Source: Vicia villosa (taxonomy: Eukaryota > Streptophyta > Magnoliopsida > Fabales > Fabaceae). Taken from it: DNA of 64,000 nt. Under the pieces are notes generated by a model. That model did no database searches. It had not been told where the DNA came from and worked only from the letters and a program-made list of their open reading frames with translations. Below, one piece after another: positions 23,912 through 35,795 of this stretch (the first letter of the stretch is position 1; every line of letters begins with the position of its first letter). The DNA lies in assembly GCF_029867415.1 (NCBI RefSeq), contig NW_026704997.1, positions 558,001-622,000 of the forward strand, read 5' to 3'. The translations under genes were made by a program, and so were the position numbers.

Positions 23912-24672
23912 CTACTCCCTCCAGTTGCCACCACCACCACCACCACCACGGGAATAGCGATCACCACCGTCATTACCATAACCACGGTCCCTACCACCAC
24001 CATAACCACCTCCACCACCATATCCTCCTCCACCTTCACGGCGGCCACCATATCCTCCACCTCCACCTTCACGACGACCACCATATCCACCTCCTCCACC
24101 ACCACCACCACTGTTACGGTTTTGAGCTTCGTTAACAGTAATGTTACGCCCGTCCATGTTCTGTCCATTCATCCCTTCAATAGCATCTCTCATTGATTTC
24201 TCATCAGCGAATGTCACAAATCCGAAACCTCTTGACCTCCCAGTCTCACGATCGTTAATGATCTGCACAAAAAATAGCAACAAAATCTCAGATCCAAAAA
24301 AAGCAACAATAAAAACAACGCAAAAAATAAACCATATAGTAACCGATCAATCTTCGCCTTTGGTTAAAAAGATGAAGATGAACGTACCTACTGGGTGAGT
24401 GAGTGAGTAATAAACGAAGAATCATATGATATAGTAACAGAATCAGTAACAGAATAACAGAACAAGTAACACAAATAGATCAAAGATCACAGATCAGAAC
24501 AGGATCGCGAAAATCCGAATCATAATCGTGTCAGATCCAATGCCTGCAACAAACGGACCTTCGAATCAACGATGTCGCCGTAAGATGAGAAAGCTTTCTC
24601 GAGAGCTTCGCTGTCGGTGGCCCATGCAAGACCTCCGACGAAGCACCGGTACTCAACATCTCCAGACGCCAT
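23912..24672 (-). CDS. Glycine-rich RNA-binding protein, AtGRP7/8 type (gene A)
   Basis: Two exons: 24672-24559 (38 codons) and 24262-23912 (116 codons plus stop), joined in phase 0 over a 296-nt intron with GT/AG ends. The 154-residue product has one RRM (residues about 8-84) with RNP2 CFVGGL at 10-15 and RNP1 RGFGFVTF at 49-56, then a Gly-rich tail with [12 protein letters not shown] and SRGGGG repeats ending NWRE. The family binds RNA and acts in clock output, flowering, cold response and immunity, moving between nucleus and cytoplasm. The start [14 protein letters not shown] matches the family N-terminus. A conserved internal 5' splice site and evening-element motifs are listed separately. 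It is a paralogue of the gene at 50476-51372. Nothing suggests it is broken. Confidence 0.94.
24387..24388 (-). promoter_or_regulatory. Putative internal (cryptic) 5' splice site, gene A intron
   Basis: The minus strand reads CAGTAG|GTACGTTCATC, a strong donor match 171 nt into the intron. The same donor and flanks occur in gene B. In AtGRP7 and AtGRP8, high protein levels shift splicing to a mid-intron donor and give an unproductive transcript; the position here fits that design. Confidence 0.6.
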
Positions 24673-24708
24673 TGATAAAGGACAAAAAGCTAGATTTTAG
24701 AATGAAAA

Positions 24709-24716
24709 AGATATTT
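24709..24716 (-). promoter_or_regulatory. Evening-element-like AAATATCT, gene A leader
   Basis: The minus strand reads AAATATCT preceded by G rather than A, 37 bp upstream of the ATG. It matches 8 of 9 bases of AAAATATCT. Confidence 0.4.
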
Positions 24717-24777
24717 CAAAGTTAGTAAAGGATAAGACTAAAAATATTTTGTGATTTTCTACTGAATAATGAGTAGT

Positions 24778-24785
24778 TATTTATA
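24778..24785 (-). promoter_or_regulatory. TATA box of GRP gene A
   Basis: TATAAATA on the minus strand, about 105 bp upstream of the ATG. Confidence 0.65.
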
Positions 24786-24833
24786 GATGGAGATGTGTTA
24801 CCTACTAGGGGTATTAATGTAAATGAGCGTAGA

Positions 24834-24842
24834 AGATATTTT
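24834..24842 (-). promoter_or_regulatory. Evening element AAAATATCT, gene A promoter
   Basis: Exact match on the minus strand, about 50 bp upstream of the TATA box. Evening elements bind the clock factors CCA1/LHY and RVE8; use here is inferred. Confidence 0.55.
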
Positions 24843-24849
24843 TGACCCT

Positions 24850-26284
24850 CTTCCCAAGGTGGTAACTAGGGTTACTGTTGGTTTAAAAAGTTACCAGGGT
24901 TACGGTGTGAGTTAAACTTTTAAACTTTCAGATTGTATCATATCATAGTCCCGTAATGTGCATTTTGAGTCACCCATTTTTGGCTTACTATACATGTTGG
25001 GACGTTGATGGAGTTTTCTTTTATTTTTTATTTTAAAAAATATATAAAAACACATTAATCCCAGGTCAATTATACAGTTTAAGTTTAATTTATCGCTGGG
25101 GTTTTTTTAGTTGTACGTAATAATTTACATTTTCTTTTTTAGATACGTAATACTTTTCTTAAATGGCTTTTAAATAGGCCGTTTTTTAAAAACCAGATTA
25201 AATGGATCGGTCGAATAGAGAATCGAAAGTGCTATCGTTTTAGTCCGATTGTTGGACGGGATACGTTATTAAACAGGTAGGAACCGGCCTAAACCTATCA
25301 AACTAGTAAAAATAGTTGAATCGGTTATGAAAAAATGGGGGTTCAAATGCATGTAATTTTTTTTTTTTGGAAAAAATGATACCATTTTTATAATTTTTTA
25401 AAAAAATAAAATTAGACATTATTCGAAATTTATTTTGAACAATTTTTTCTTTTTTACAATTAGATTTGGTTCAAAATTTATTTAAATTTATTTTTGTATT
25501 ATTTTGTTGTGAGTGATATTTATATTTAGAATTTAAATTTAAAAAATGAACATGTGAAATTATGATATTTTAAAATTTTGTAGGTGTCGTGATATCTTTT
25601 AGAGACCGAGTCATTTGGTTCAACTAACTTAATAAATATATAGTTTTGGTATAGAGGCCAATTTACTCAATCGAGTTATCTAATTTAAGCTGGTTTAGTC
25701 GTGTTGTTCGACCAATGACCCAATTATTTGACTAATGAATCAGTGACCCAATATCCTCGTCAATTTGATGATTGATCTGGTTTTTAGAAGACTTATAGTG
25801 GGACATTAATGGTTATTGATTTTCTTATTTTAAAAGTAGGTTGTTGGAAATATGTTAAAAAAGATTGACTTCGTTAATGATATCAATGACCCAAAGGTAC
25901 TAGCTATGGAGTATTGTGAAAAATAAGAGTATAGAGCACCTTGGGATGATTATAACGGCATCTTGAGATGGTATAAATGATTTTTGTTTTTTACAATTTG
26001 GGATTTTATTTAACACTAGACTGACACCAGCGCGATGTGCGGGACATTGATGAATTTTTTTAAGTAATATAGGAATATATGTATATTTTAATTTTATTTT
26101 GTATAGTAAACATTGTAATTGAGACAATAAGGTGAAGAGAATAAAAAAGAGAGAAGAATTTTAAATGAAATAAATTATGTTTGAATTATAGAAATGATAA
26201 GTAAGATGCTGCTATTTAAAATTTAAAATAACAAATAAATAAATAACAGTTTTAATGCTTTTTTTTATGTTTACTTTTTTTCTC
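24850..26284. other. Intergenic DNA
   Basis: No gene is recognised. Parts near 25160-25330 and 25600-25800 contain GGTCGAATAG- and GGTTCAAC-type phrases that may belong to an old interspersed repeat, which I cannot bound. Confidence 0.45.
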
Positions 26285-26720
26285 AGTATTTTTAAAAATG
26301 TTAAATCTTTATCATTTTATGGATGAGAGAAATTCTACATTCAAATGACTCGGTCTCTATGGAACCAATTCAAACGATTTGATCTTTATGTAACCAATGA
26401 TCACAGTGAAATTTTCAATAATGTTGTTTCATATTTCCATTACTTATTTTCTAATATTTTTATAAATGTTAAATCTTCATCATTTTATGAATGGGAAAAT
26501 TCTATATTCGAGCGACTCAAACTCTATGCAACAAACCATCATGTAAAAAATTTCAATAATTTTGTTTTACATTTTCTTTTCTTTTTTTATTCCAATAATT
26601 TTAAAAAAAGTTAAACCTTCTTCATTTTATGGATGAGAGACAACATTATTGAAAAAAATTTACACGATGGTTTGTTGCATAGAGTTTGAGTCACTCGAAT
26701 AAAAGATAAAAGATCGTCTA
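26285..26720. repeat. Diverged tandem plus inverted repeats
   Basis: A unit of about 140-170 bp (AATGTTAAATCTTCATCATT, then TTCGAGCGACTC, CTCTATGCAACAAACCATCA, then TTCAATAAT) occurs about 2.4 times up to 26645. Part of it returns inverted at 26640-26710. A related inverted phrase (GATTGGTTACATAGAGTC) is at about 26978-26995, beyond the microsatellite. Confidence 0.7.
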
Positions 26721-26802
26721 TTTCAATAAGGTTATTCACACGATCTTAATAAGATTTTAAGATATAACTTAATGATATAAGGAATAAAATACAAAATTAG
26801 GA

Positions 26803-26930
<128 letters not shown>

Positions 26931-27417
26931 TTTGGAAAATAGAGAGATTTATCTTAGATCTTGATTTTAACGGTGATGATTGGTTACATAGAGTCACAAT
27001 CGTTCAAAAGTAAAATTTTAGTGTAAATCTTTAAAGGTTGATACTTTATTTTTTGTCTTATTTTATATGTTCATCTATCAACTAAGTTATTGTAAGTAGT
27101 TCATTGTATTATTTTTTCTAAACAAAACTTGTATTATATTGATTTAAATGATTTATCTATATTGAGTAAACACGTAGAATTAATTTTATCTTTCAAGAAT
27201 GTATTAATAATGATGAAATAGATGAAAAGATTGCAAGAAAAATATATAAACTATTTTTTAAAGTTTATAAATTATTTTATATTGAAATTATTAGTAATTA
27301 GTTGTTAAATTAATAGATTTGTGTAGTTATCGGGTGTTGAACCCATGACATCTAATAGAGAAGTGAACTTTTTTGAAAAATGAATATGAGTTTTTAGAGC
27401 TGCCACATAGGAATATA

Positions 27418-27446
27418 CTAGTGTCTTACCCGTGCGTTCGCACGGG
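27418..27446 (-). repeat. Helitron-type 3' end: hairpin plus CTAG
   Basis: A 7-bp stem (CCCGTGC/GCACGGG) with a 4-nt loop, a 7-nt spacer and CTAG, read on the minus strand. Confidence 0.7.
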
Positions 27447-27887
27447 TACCCGTCGTTTTCGCGCATTGTGATTGAGAAAAATAAAAGATATTAGTAAAAG
27501 ATTAAGTTTTGCGTAAAATTGAAAAAGTTATAAAAATAATAATATTTTATTTGACAAATTATACTGAAGGAAAAGTTTTAAAATCGCAAATTCACAAATT
27601 ATAACGAAGAAATATTCAATTAAATTATATAATTCAATTAGTGATAATTATTTAATATAATTGATTAAACTACAAACTATTAGCACAATCTCAAACTATC
27701 AGCTAAGGAAAATCGATTATTTTTGGCTAGCTAAAGAGAAAATTAGTTATTTTGGCTCAATTATAACTACAAACTATCAGCCCAATCTCAAACGATCAGC
27801 TCTCTCTTGTAGGCCAATAAGAAACCACTACAAACTCCATTTATAATAATGATTCATTCAAAATACATAATTAATTGAAAAATACTT

Positions 27888-29098
27888 TGACCAGTTACTT
27901 CATTTTCCCGTTAATATTCGTTATTTTGATAAGTAACTTCGTATTCCCGTTAATATTTCAAATTTCTTCCCATTAATTTTTAATATTTTGACCAGTAACT
28001 TCATGTTCTTGTTAATATTCATTATTTTGATCAGTAACTCCTTGCTCCCGTTAATATTCATTATTTTGATCAATAAGTTCGTGTTCCCGTTTATATTCCA
28101 AATTCATTTCCGTTCATATTCAAAAAATTTATCAGTAACTTAATGTTTCTGTTAATATTCAAAAATTTATCAGTAACTTTGTGTTCCTGTTAATATTCAA
28201 TATTTTGTCAATAACTTCGTGTTCCCGTCAACATTTATTATTTTGATAAGTAACTTCGTGTTCCCGTTAATATTCAAAATTTGTTCCCTTAATTTTTAAA
28301 ATTTGGATCATTAACTGAATGTTTTCGATAATATTCACAATTTTGATCATTAACTTTGTGCTCCCGTTAATATTTAATATTTTAATCAATAACTCCGTGT
28401 TCCGGTTAATATTCAATATTTTGATCAGTAACTCCGTGTTCCCAGTAATATTCAATATTTTGATCAATAAACTTCATTTCCCGTTAATATTCAATATTTT
28501 GACCAGTAACTTCATGTTCCCCTTGATATTTAATGTTTTGATCAGTAACTTCGTGTTCTTGTTGATATTTAATATTTTGTTCAGTAACTTCATGTTCCCG
28601 TTAAAATTCAATATTTTGATCAGTAACTTCATGTTATCGCTAATATTCATTATTTTGATCACCAACTTCGTGTTTCCGTTAATATTCCAAATTTGTTCCT
28701 GTTAATATTCAATAGTTTGATTAATAACGTCATGTTTCCGTTATTATTCAATATTTTTAGCAGTAACTCCTTGTTCCCGTTAATATTATATATTTTGCTC
28801 TGTAATTTAATACTCTCGTTAATATTCAATATTTTGATTACTAACTTCATGTTCTCGTTAATATTCAATATTTTGATTAATAACTTCATGTTCCCGTTAA
28901 TATTCAATATAGTTTGATCAATAACTTTGTTTTCCCGTTAATATTCAATATTTTGATAAATAACTTCGTGTTCTCGTTAATATTCCAAATTTGTTCTCGT
29001 TAATGTTCAAAAAATTTATCAGTAACTTAATGTTTATGTTAATATTCCAAAAAATCATCAGTAACTTTGTGTTCCCGTTAATATTCAAATTTTGTTAA
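27888..29098. repeat. 39-bp minisatellite, about 30 copies
   Basis: The consensus halves are TTAATATTCAATATTTTGAT and CAGTAACTTCGTGTTCCCG. Because 39 bp equals 13 codons, long open frames appear on both strands, giving 13-residue repeats such as FPLIFNILISNFM. These are treated as artefacts. Copies are moderately diverged. Confidence 0.92.
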
Positions 29099-29109
29099 CA
29101 GTTAGAATA

Positions 29110-29602
29110 ATATATTCATTGTTCTTATCTTTAAAATGCAACAAATATTTTTTCTATTATATTACTATTATTATTATAGATTTTTTATCATAAAATATTT
29201 TATTAATGCTTTTTGTTATTTTATAACAAAAATATAATTCTAATAAAATATTTTGGATTACTATATCTTCTTGTATTAAAAAAAATAAAAGATTTTTATA
29301 TAAATTATAATCTTTATCATAATTATATAATAATAAAAAATTTAATATAACTATATAATAGTCACAATCCTTAAAACAACTATATATTATTATTATAATA
29401 TATTTATTTCAATCATTTTAATTATTACGAAATTATATTAATTAATTTATTTTCTATTATTTATAAAACAACCATATATGTTTGTAGCAAATATTTATCA
29501 AATAAATATAACTATATTCACGGTTTAAAGTAATATGGGTGTTAAGTCTAGAAAAGAGTGGAGGAGATTTAAATTAATAAATATTTATGACTCTTAATAT
29601 AA
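29110..29602. repeat. AT-rich repeat block, left copy
   Basis: Matches 36150-36680 at moderate identity through phrases such as AACAAATATTTTTTCTATTA and CAACCATATAT, and continues into the 306-bp repeat. It is an old duplication within the Helitron-like region. Confidence 0.7.
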
Positions 29603-29908
29603 TACTACTATAAAGAATATTAAAGAATATTTGTGACTCTTAATATAACATATACAATTAAATAAATACTTAAAGAATATTAAGAGACATAAAAAAAAAT
29701 TTAAATTAATATTTATGATGATTTATTTAATTGATTGTAACTGATTTGTATTTTTGATATTTTATGATTCAATTAATAGATAAGATTAATTTTCGATCTA
29801 ATGAATTTTGATTACCAATTAAATAATTTTAATAGAGTTTTTTAACATAAAATAATTTTATTGCTAGTGTTTTATATTTTTTAATTAATTATTAATATAC
29901 AAATTAAA
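29603..29908. repeat. 306-bp direct repeat, copy 1
   Basis: Starts TACTACTATAAAGAATATT and ends ACAAATTAAA. It matches 35796-36101 over exactly 306 bp with about three mismatches by eye. Confidence 0.9.
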
Positions 29909-32900
29909 CCCTACAGCAAACGACTTCCACCATCTCATTTCTCTTTTCTATCTCTCTCTACATCTTTGTTATCTCTCTCTTCTCTTTCTTCATCTCTCTT
30001 TCTACAACAAACCCTAATTCCCTTAATCACAAAATTTGCCTCATTTTTCTCTCCTCATCCATCCTATCGTTCTGCTTCTTCTTCAAACTGTTTTCTACAA
30101 TTTTGATGTGATGGTTTCTACTTTCGGACAAAGCGGATTTCGACGGTATTTGTTCTTCGTCGTCAACCTTTGTTATTACTCACAAATATTTGATTTTACA
30201 TAACAGATCTTCTTCTTAGATTTGGTGATTTAGTGATTTAGATTTAGATTTAGTTTTTTTTTGTTATTTCATGTTTAATGGTGCTGGCTCAAGCAAAAAA
30301 ATGGGAGATTTGCGGCAGTTTGGTAAGAAAAGCTTCACTTTTTATATTTTAGATCTGGGTCTAATTGTTTTAAACTGTTTGGAGATTTTATCTCAAGGAC
30401 GGTTAAGCATCTGTAAGAGTTTTGGTTTAAATTTCTCTTTTTTTTCTTGCGATGTTGTTTATATGTGTAGGTTTTTTCAAACTTTATTTATATGCGCAGA
30501 TTTTAGGGTTTTTTACTGTGAAATTATACTTTAGGGTTTCTTCCTCTTCGTGTAAGTATTTTGTTGATTAACGGTGTTTAATGGTGTATATGTATAATGG
30601 AATTTGTGGTATGTTCATGTTTGGAAATGATTTGTTTTAGTTTTGTGGCATATTCGAGTTTAAACAGGTAACCTGCAAAGTGTTTGATGAAAGTTCCAAA
30701 CCAATCACTTTCTTAGCTTTTCTGTTTTAGATTCTCCAAATGAAGTTGTTTTCGTTTCTACTCTGTTATTGTTTTGAACTTCACCAAAATTTTCTGGTTT
30801 TGCAGTGGCGAGTCCGGTTTAATCAACTACAAATTATTCATGGAGGCAGGTGATATCGTTCGGTATCTATATTTTAAGTTTTTTTAGACCTCAAACTGTT
30901 TTTGAATACGGATTTTAAACCTCGTGGTAGCATTTTAAACCTCCCGTATTTTCTCTTTCTCATTCTTCATATAATGTTGCAATCGAATATCTCTCGTCGG
31001 TGACCAATCATGTTTTGATACGTTGGCGGTTTGGACTCAATTATGCTACAGACACGAGGCTGAGCAAGTAACATTCAACTATGCATTGGTTTATTTATAA
31101 TGAAATAGGTTTCTGATTTTACATACAGCATAATTATGCAGGGCCATGGATGTTGACGATGCTTAGTGAGAATTACAAGTTTATCGGTATTGCGAGGAAA
31201 GATGATTCATATAACAGTGAAGATAATCTTTTCATTCCACAGTTGGGGTTCTGTTCTTTTATACTAGATTGTTTGATTTGTTTTGGATATACGGGCTGAT
31301 TGGTCGTTAATAACTGAAATCTATGTTGTTAATAACTGGTGTATTGCTTGCAATGTGGATCAGGAATATCAGTTGCTCCAATCAAAGCTGGTTTTGTAGC
31401 TCGCGTTGGCCGAAGAACTGCAGGGTCATGATTTGGCACTACTCAAATTCTACAACTCTGCTACACCTATTTGTTAGAGTGGGAGAATGTTCTGTCATGT
31501 AAGCTGATTCTGGAACACATGCAGGATATCAGTTCAGGTATGACTGATTGGAACGGTATCCATTATTTCACAATAATCATTGAAATATTCTTTCTGTGTT
31601 AGCCGCATAATGTGCTTAACATCCTTTCGATACCTACTCTGTTTTTGATGCATCAAGGTTATTATTATTGTTATTAATTACCGTTGTAGATGTGATTTTC
31701 TCCGGAGATTGACGAGGTATCGTGCTCCTCCTTTTACTCTTGCGTTCTATGTTTGCGGCAACGTGTCCATCGGCATGCATCACATTGCTCATCGATATCA
31801 ATCTTGGTAATTGTTATAGATCTTTATTTCTATTTTTTAGATTTATAATGATAGATAAGTTGCAACTTTTCTGTTATATCATCTCCTGTAGGTAACTGCA
31901 CTTATTCAACAGTCGATTAGATTGGACTCAATTCAAATGCATATACTTTTATATGTTGCTGCTGTTGTTTCATACCCGACTCATTGTGTTGAATATCAAA
32001 TAACAGTGTGTTCGGACATCGATTGCAGGTGCATAATTCTGGCTACGGGTTGGATTCATGGAGCGGGTGCGTAATTCCGTCGTTCAGTTCCTTAAAGATA
32101 TGTAGCTCATCAGTCAAATGGAAGGTCCATTTGAAATAGACCAAGTAACCACCCTGTCATGTTATGTATATTATCTTTGCCATGGACATAAACGGTTACC
32201 ATTGCGGAAGTTGTTATGTTATTTCAGCCAACTATTTTCATTGATGCCACAACTTAATTAAATCAGGTTCGTTATTGATCCAAATCTGATTGTTTATATC
32301 AAACAAATGTTATCTTTTAACTTTCACTTATGCTTGCTTACATTTCTGTCAAAATCTGAGCGTTTAGAATGTAGTTATATCAGAGCATAACTCATCTTAA
32401 TCATGTCACAACAATTGACACAACACTCTTGAATTTTTTGCAGCTAATGGAGAGCGTAGACGAGGATGTTCCATTTGAGAATGTGAAACCTTTCACGGTA
32501 TTACTGTATTTTAATGTATACAAGCAACACAAACTGTTTATAACGTTACTTACTAACCATCATGCAGGAGTTTGAAATTACTTCTACATACATACCAGAA
32601 CCAACCACCCCTACAACTGCTGTGAAGAGGATGTCTCCTGCCACTGTCATCGATTCCTTGCTTAAAACACTTGCTGTGAGAAGTCAGTGCACGGGTTTGC
32701 CTTTAATTGATAGTTTATGAATAGGGTATTTGAAGACAATTCAAGTTATGTAATATAAGCTGTTTTCCATTTGATCTGTATTATCTGGAACTCATAGACC
32801 ATGCTGTACCGAAGTTCAACTTATGTAATTTCATAACATTAAGTACCATGGAGATTTGATATATGTTTCATTATTATTATTGCAGAAATACCGGCGAACA

Positions 32901-33500
32901 TACACGGAGAGTTCCATGCTGCAAACGGTAACGAGTCTGTTATAGTTCTTGGAGGTTTATAGATGTCTCAAGAGCCATATAATGGAACTTTCAAAGGTAG
33001 CAGTTCGGCATCCGGTTCTCCTTTTGCAAACAAAGATTTAGGTTGAAGCAATGAAATTAAAGTATCAATTGGAAGCAATGAAGATTTTGAACTAAAACCA
33101 GCACCAGCAGAGCTGTTAATACTAAAGTTATCATGTTATCCTGTTTCTTCTTTCTGCTTAGCAGTTTCTCTACTAAAGTAACTTTTGGTGTTTTTTTTTT
33201 GTGTTGCCTTGGTTGGATTTGTAGAGCAAGGGTTTATGATGTACTGGGATAGGAGTGTTTCTCTGCTGCACTGTGTAATTTGGGTTGATAGCATTTCTTA
33301 TGCCTGAGTTTAATATAGTTATCTTTGTATATATAGAATATTGCAACCACCTCTAATTTTGTTGTTGAATTTATAGTAGTGTGTTCTATACTCTTTTTCT
33401 TATGGGATATCATCATTACAATAATACGTTGATTCTGTTTCTTTTTGCAGTGAAAAAAATGAAAGAGAATCTATAATCATAGCTTTATGCTAAAGGAGAT
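29909..33500 (+). pseudogene. Gene-like, intron-rich captured block
   Basis: The sequence begins with a CT-rich leader containing AAACCCTAATTCCC, then shows several plus-strand segments bounded by TTTGCAG or TATGCAG acceptors and GT donors, like a plant gene. Possible exons lie near 32445-32500, 32570-32695 and 32886-32930. The second reads EFEITSTYIPEPTTPTTAVK, faintly like the tail of RPA1-type replication proteins that plant Helitrons often carry. No continuous frame was built, and stops are common. It could equally be a captured host gene of unknown function. Confidence 0.35.
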
Positions 33501-35029
33501 CTATTATAACTTAGAGGGGCATTGGATGCGGCGTAATTCCAATTCACAGTTGAGGGCTCACCGTTGAGTTATTGTCGTGCAGTCTGTCAAGGGCCGCAGT
33601 TGAACGGTGCTGCATGGCATGTTCGAGGCCTGAGCGCAGTGGCTCGTCTCTGTGAAGATTCGTGTGCGTGCAGAGCTTCGTCCACTGATTCGGAGTTTCA
33701 ATGTGAAACTCGAAGCTTTTTGTGACAAGGGTCATGGAGAATTTCGAGTTTCTACGGGATTTCGATCCTGATTTGGTCTCTCCATTTTGAAAATTCCTCT
33801 TCCCCTTTTATAATGAAATATTTAGGTTTGGAACAATTGAATTCTCATTGAAGGAGATTATGATTTGTTGTATGTTTAAAATTGAAGATTTGAATTTGAT
33901 ATAGTACTGTTGTGGGAAGATTTGGAGATTGACATTAACTTTAGAAACAAGCTGTATTTCCTCTTGAATTTCCAATCTGGTATCAATTTGATGACTATTT
34001 GATTTGGACTTGATTTAGTAATATTTGGATTTTGTACCAATTTTGGAGGCTGGTCTGATTTGATATTTGATATATTGGAGCCTTGACATTCACTTAGATA
34101 TTTCAAAGTGATTTACCATATTTACTAATTGGGAGTTGTATGCTCTTATTAGATGTTTCTTGCATTTGGGTTTTATATCTCTTTTGTTGATCAGATGTTT
34201 CTTGCGATTCGGTTACATTAAAATAATAATTGAAACAAAAATTATCAAATCATATATACAAAAATTTGAATAATTTTTACGGGAAAACAAAATTTTAAAT
34301 CAATTTTTGTATTTCATAAGATTTAAAGTTAACCAAATTTTCATATGTAACATGATTACTTTTTCAACGAATTTTAATAGTCTCATTAAACAATATTGCC
34401 TTCCATTTAAAAATAAAATAAAATAAAATAACTCTATTAATCTTAATAAATTATATCAATTAATTGTTTTAATTTCAGTTTATGATTTCATATCTATGCT
34501 ACTATAAATATTTTATAATTTAATATAATATGAAAATGGATTTTAACTATTTCATATGACTACTTTTTTTTCTTTCTATTTTAAATACGAAATCTATCTG
34601 GTATACCATGGTCTACACCAGTACCCGTGCGTTACAAACACAAGGGTGACACATCAGTACCGTGTAAATGCGATAAAAATTTGTGTGAACAATATAACTT
34701 TTGATCTATAAATAAACTATTTTCTATAAATAAATACTACTTTTGATCCTTTTTTTATCAATTAAATAGTTTTTATAAATGGAAAATTCGAGTTCTTCAA
34801 AATCTCCATCATCTTAATAAATTTTTTATTTTCAAAAAAACATAAATATAATATACCTAAATTATTTATCTTTTATTTAAGTTAAGAATAAAACTATAAT
34901 TTATTTTTTATAAACCAACTAAAAAATTGTTTGTTTTTAAATTTAATTTTTTTTTTATATTTTTAGATTTTAAAAAACATTAGCATAAAAAACATTAGTA
35001 GATAGGACTCAACAGTTATTCAATTTATT
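33501..35029. other. Interior of Helitron-like region without clear genes
   Basis: 33540-33740 is clearly richer in G+C than its surroundings and may be a further captured exon, unidentified. The rest is AT-rich. A decayed CCCGTGCGTT phrase with flanking GTACC lies at about 34617-34632. Confidence 0.4.
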
Positions 35030-35760
35030 CCAGTTTTACGGGTACCAGACATTTTTCTATACATCTAATTATTATTTTTTTACGGCTATCAGACATTTTT
35101 CTATATATTAAAATTATTATTTTTCACGGGTACCTGACGTTTTTCTAAACATTCAATTATTATTTTTTCACGGGTATCGAACATTTTTCTATATATTCAA
35201 TTATTATTTTTTACGGGTATCAGTTTTTTTCTAAACATTCAATTATTATTTTTTCTATATATTCAATTTTTCTACGCATTCAATTATTATTTTTTTTACA
35301 GGTACCATATATTTTTCTATACATTCAATTATTATTTTTTCACAAGTACCAGATATTTTTCTAATAAAAAATTTACATTTAAAACGAATGCGCGTCCCAC
35401 ACAAGAACCCGTGCGTTAACGCACGGGTTTTCACGGGTACCAGACACTTTTCTATACATTCAATTATTATTTTTTTTACAGGTACCATATATTTTTCTAT
35501 ACATTCAATTATTATATTTTCACAAGTACCAGATATTTTTCTAATAAAAAATTTACATTTAAAACGAATGCGCGTCCCACACAAGAACCCGTGCATTAAC
35601 GCACGGGTTTTCACGGGTACCAGACACTTTTCTATACATTCAATTATTATTTTTTCACGGGTACCAGACATATTTCTATACACTCAATTATTATTTTTTA
35701 ACGGGTACCAGACATTTTTCTATTAAAAAATATATATCTGAAACAAATGTGCGTCACATA
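35030..35760. repeat. About 44-bp minisatellite with 180-bp block duplication
   Basis: The unit halves are CGGGTACCAGACATTTTTCT and ATACATTCAATTATTATTTT, in about 14-16 copies. A 180-bp block at 35281-35460 is repeated at 35461-35640 with about two mismatches. Each block contains the palindrome CCCGTGCGTTAACGCACGGG or its one-base variant. Confidence 0.9.
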
Positions 35761-35766
35761 CCAGAA

Positions 35767-35795
35767 CCCGTGCACACGCACGGGTTAGTTACTAG
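35767..35795 (+). repeat. Second Helitron-type 3' end: hairpin plus CTAG
   Basis: CCCGTGC-ACAC-GCACGGG (35767-35784), a 7-nt spacer (TTAGTTA) and CTAG at 35792-35795, followed by T. The geometry is the same as at 27418-27446 but on the opposite strand. It abuts copy 2 of the 306-bp repeat exactly. Confidence 0.7.

Noticed and set aside
23902..24168. Val-rich open frame across GRP gene A exon 2
   Set aside because: It is the wrong frame of the Gly-rich coding region (GGN repeats read as GTG/GTT). The same applies to 50421-50846.
27335..27365. B-box-like GGTTCAACACC on the minus strand near the Helitron edge
   Set aside because: No A box at proper distance and no SINE tail were seen, so a SINE call is not supported.
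28267..28917. Long open frames with 13-residue repeats on both strands
   Set aside because: They follow the 39-bp minisatellite and have no independent support.
33544..33735. 63-codon minus-strand frame in the GC-rich island
   Set aside because: No recognisable motif, and its length is within chance for GC-richer DNA. I kept the island only as an observation.
35255..35726. Open frames on both strands across the 44-bp array
   Set aside because: They are periodic translations of the repeat, without a domain.
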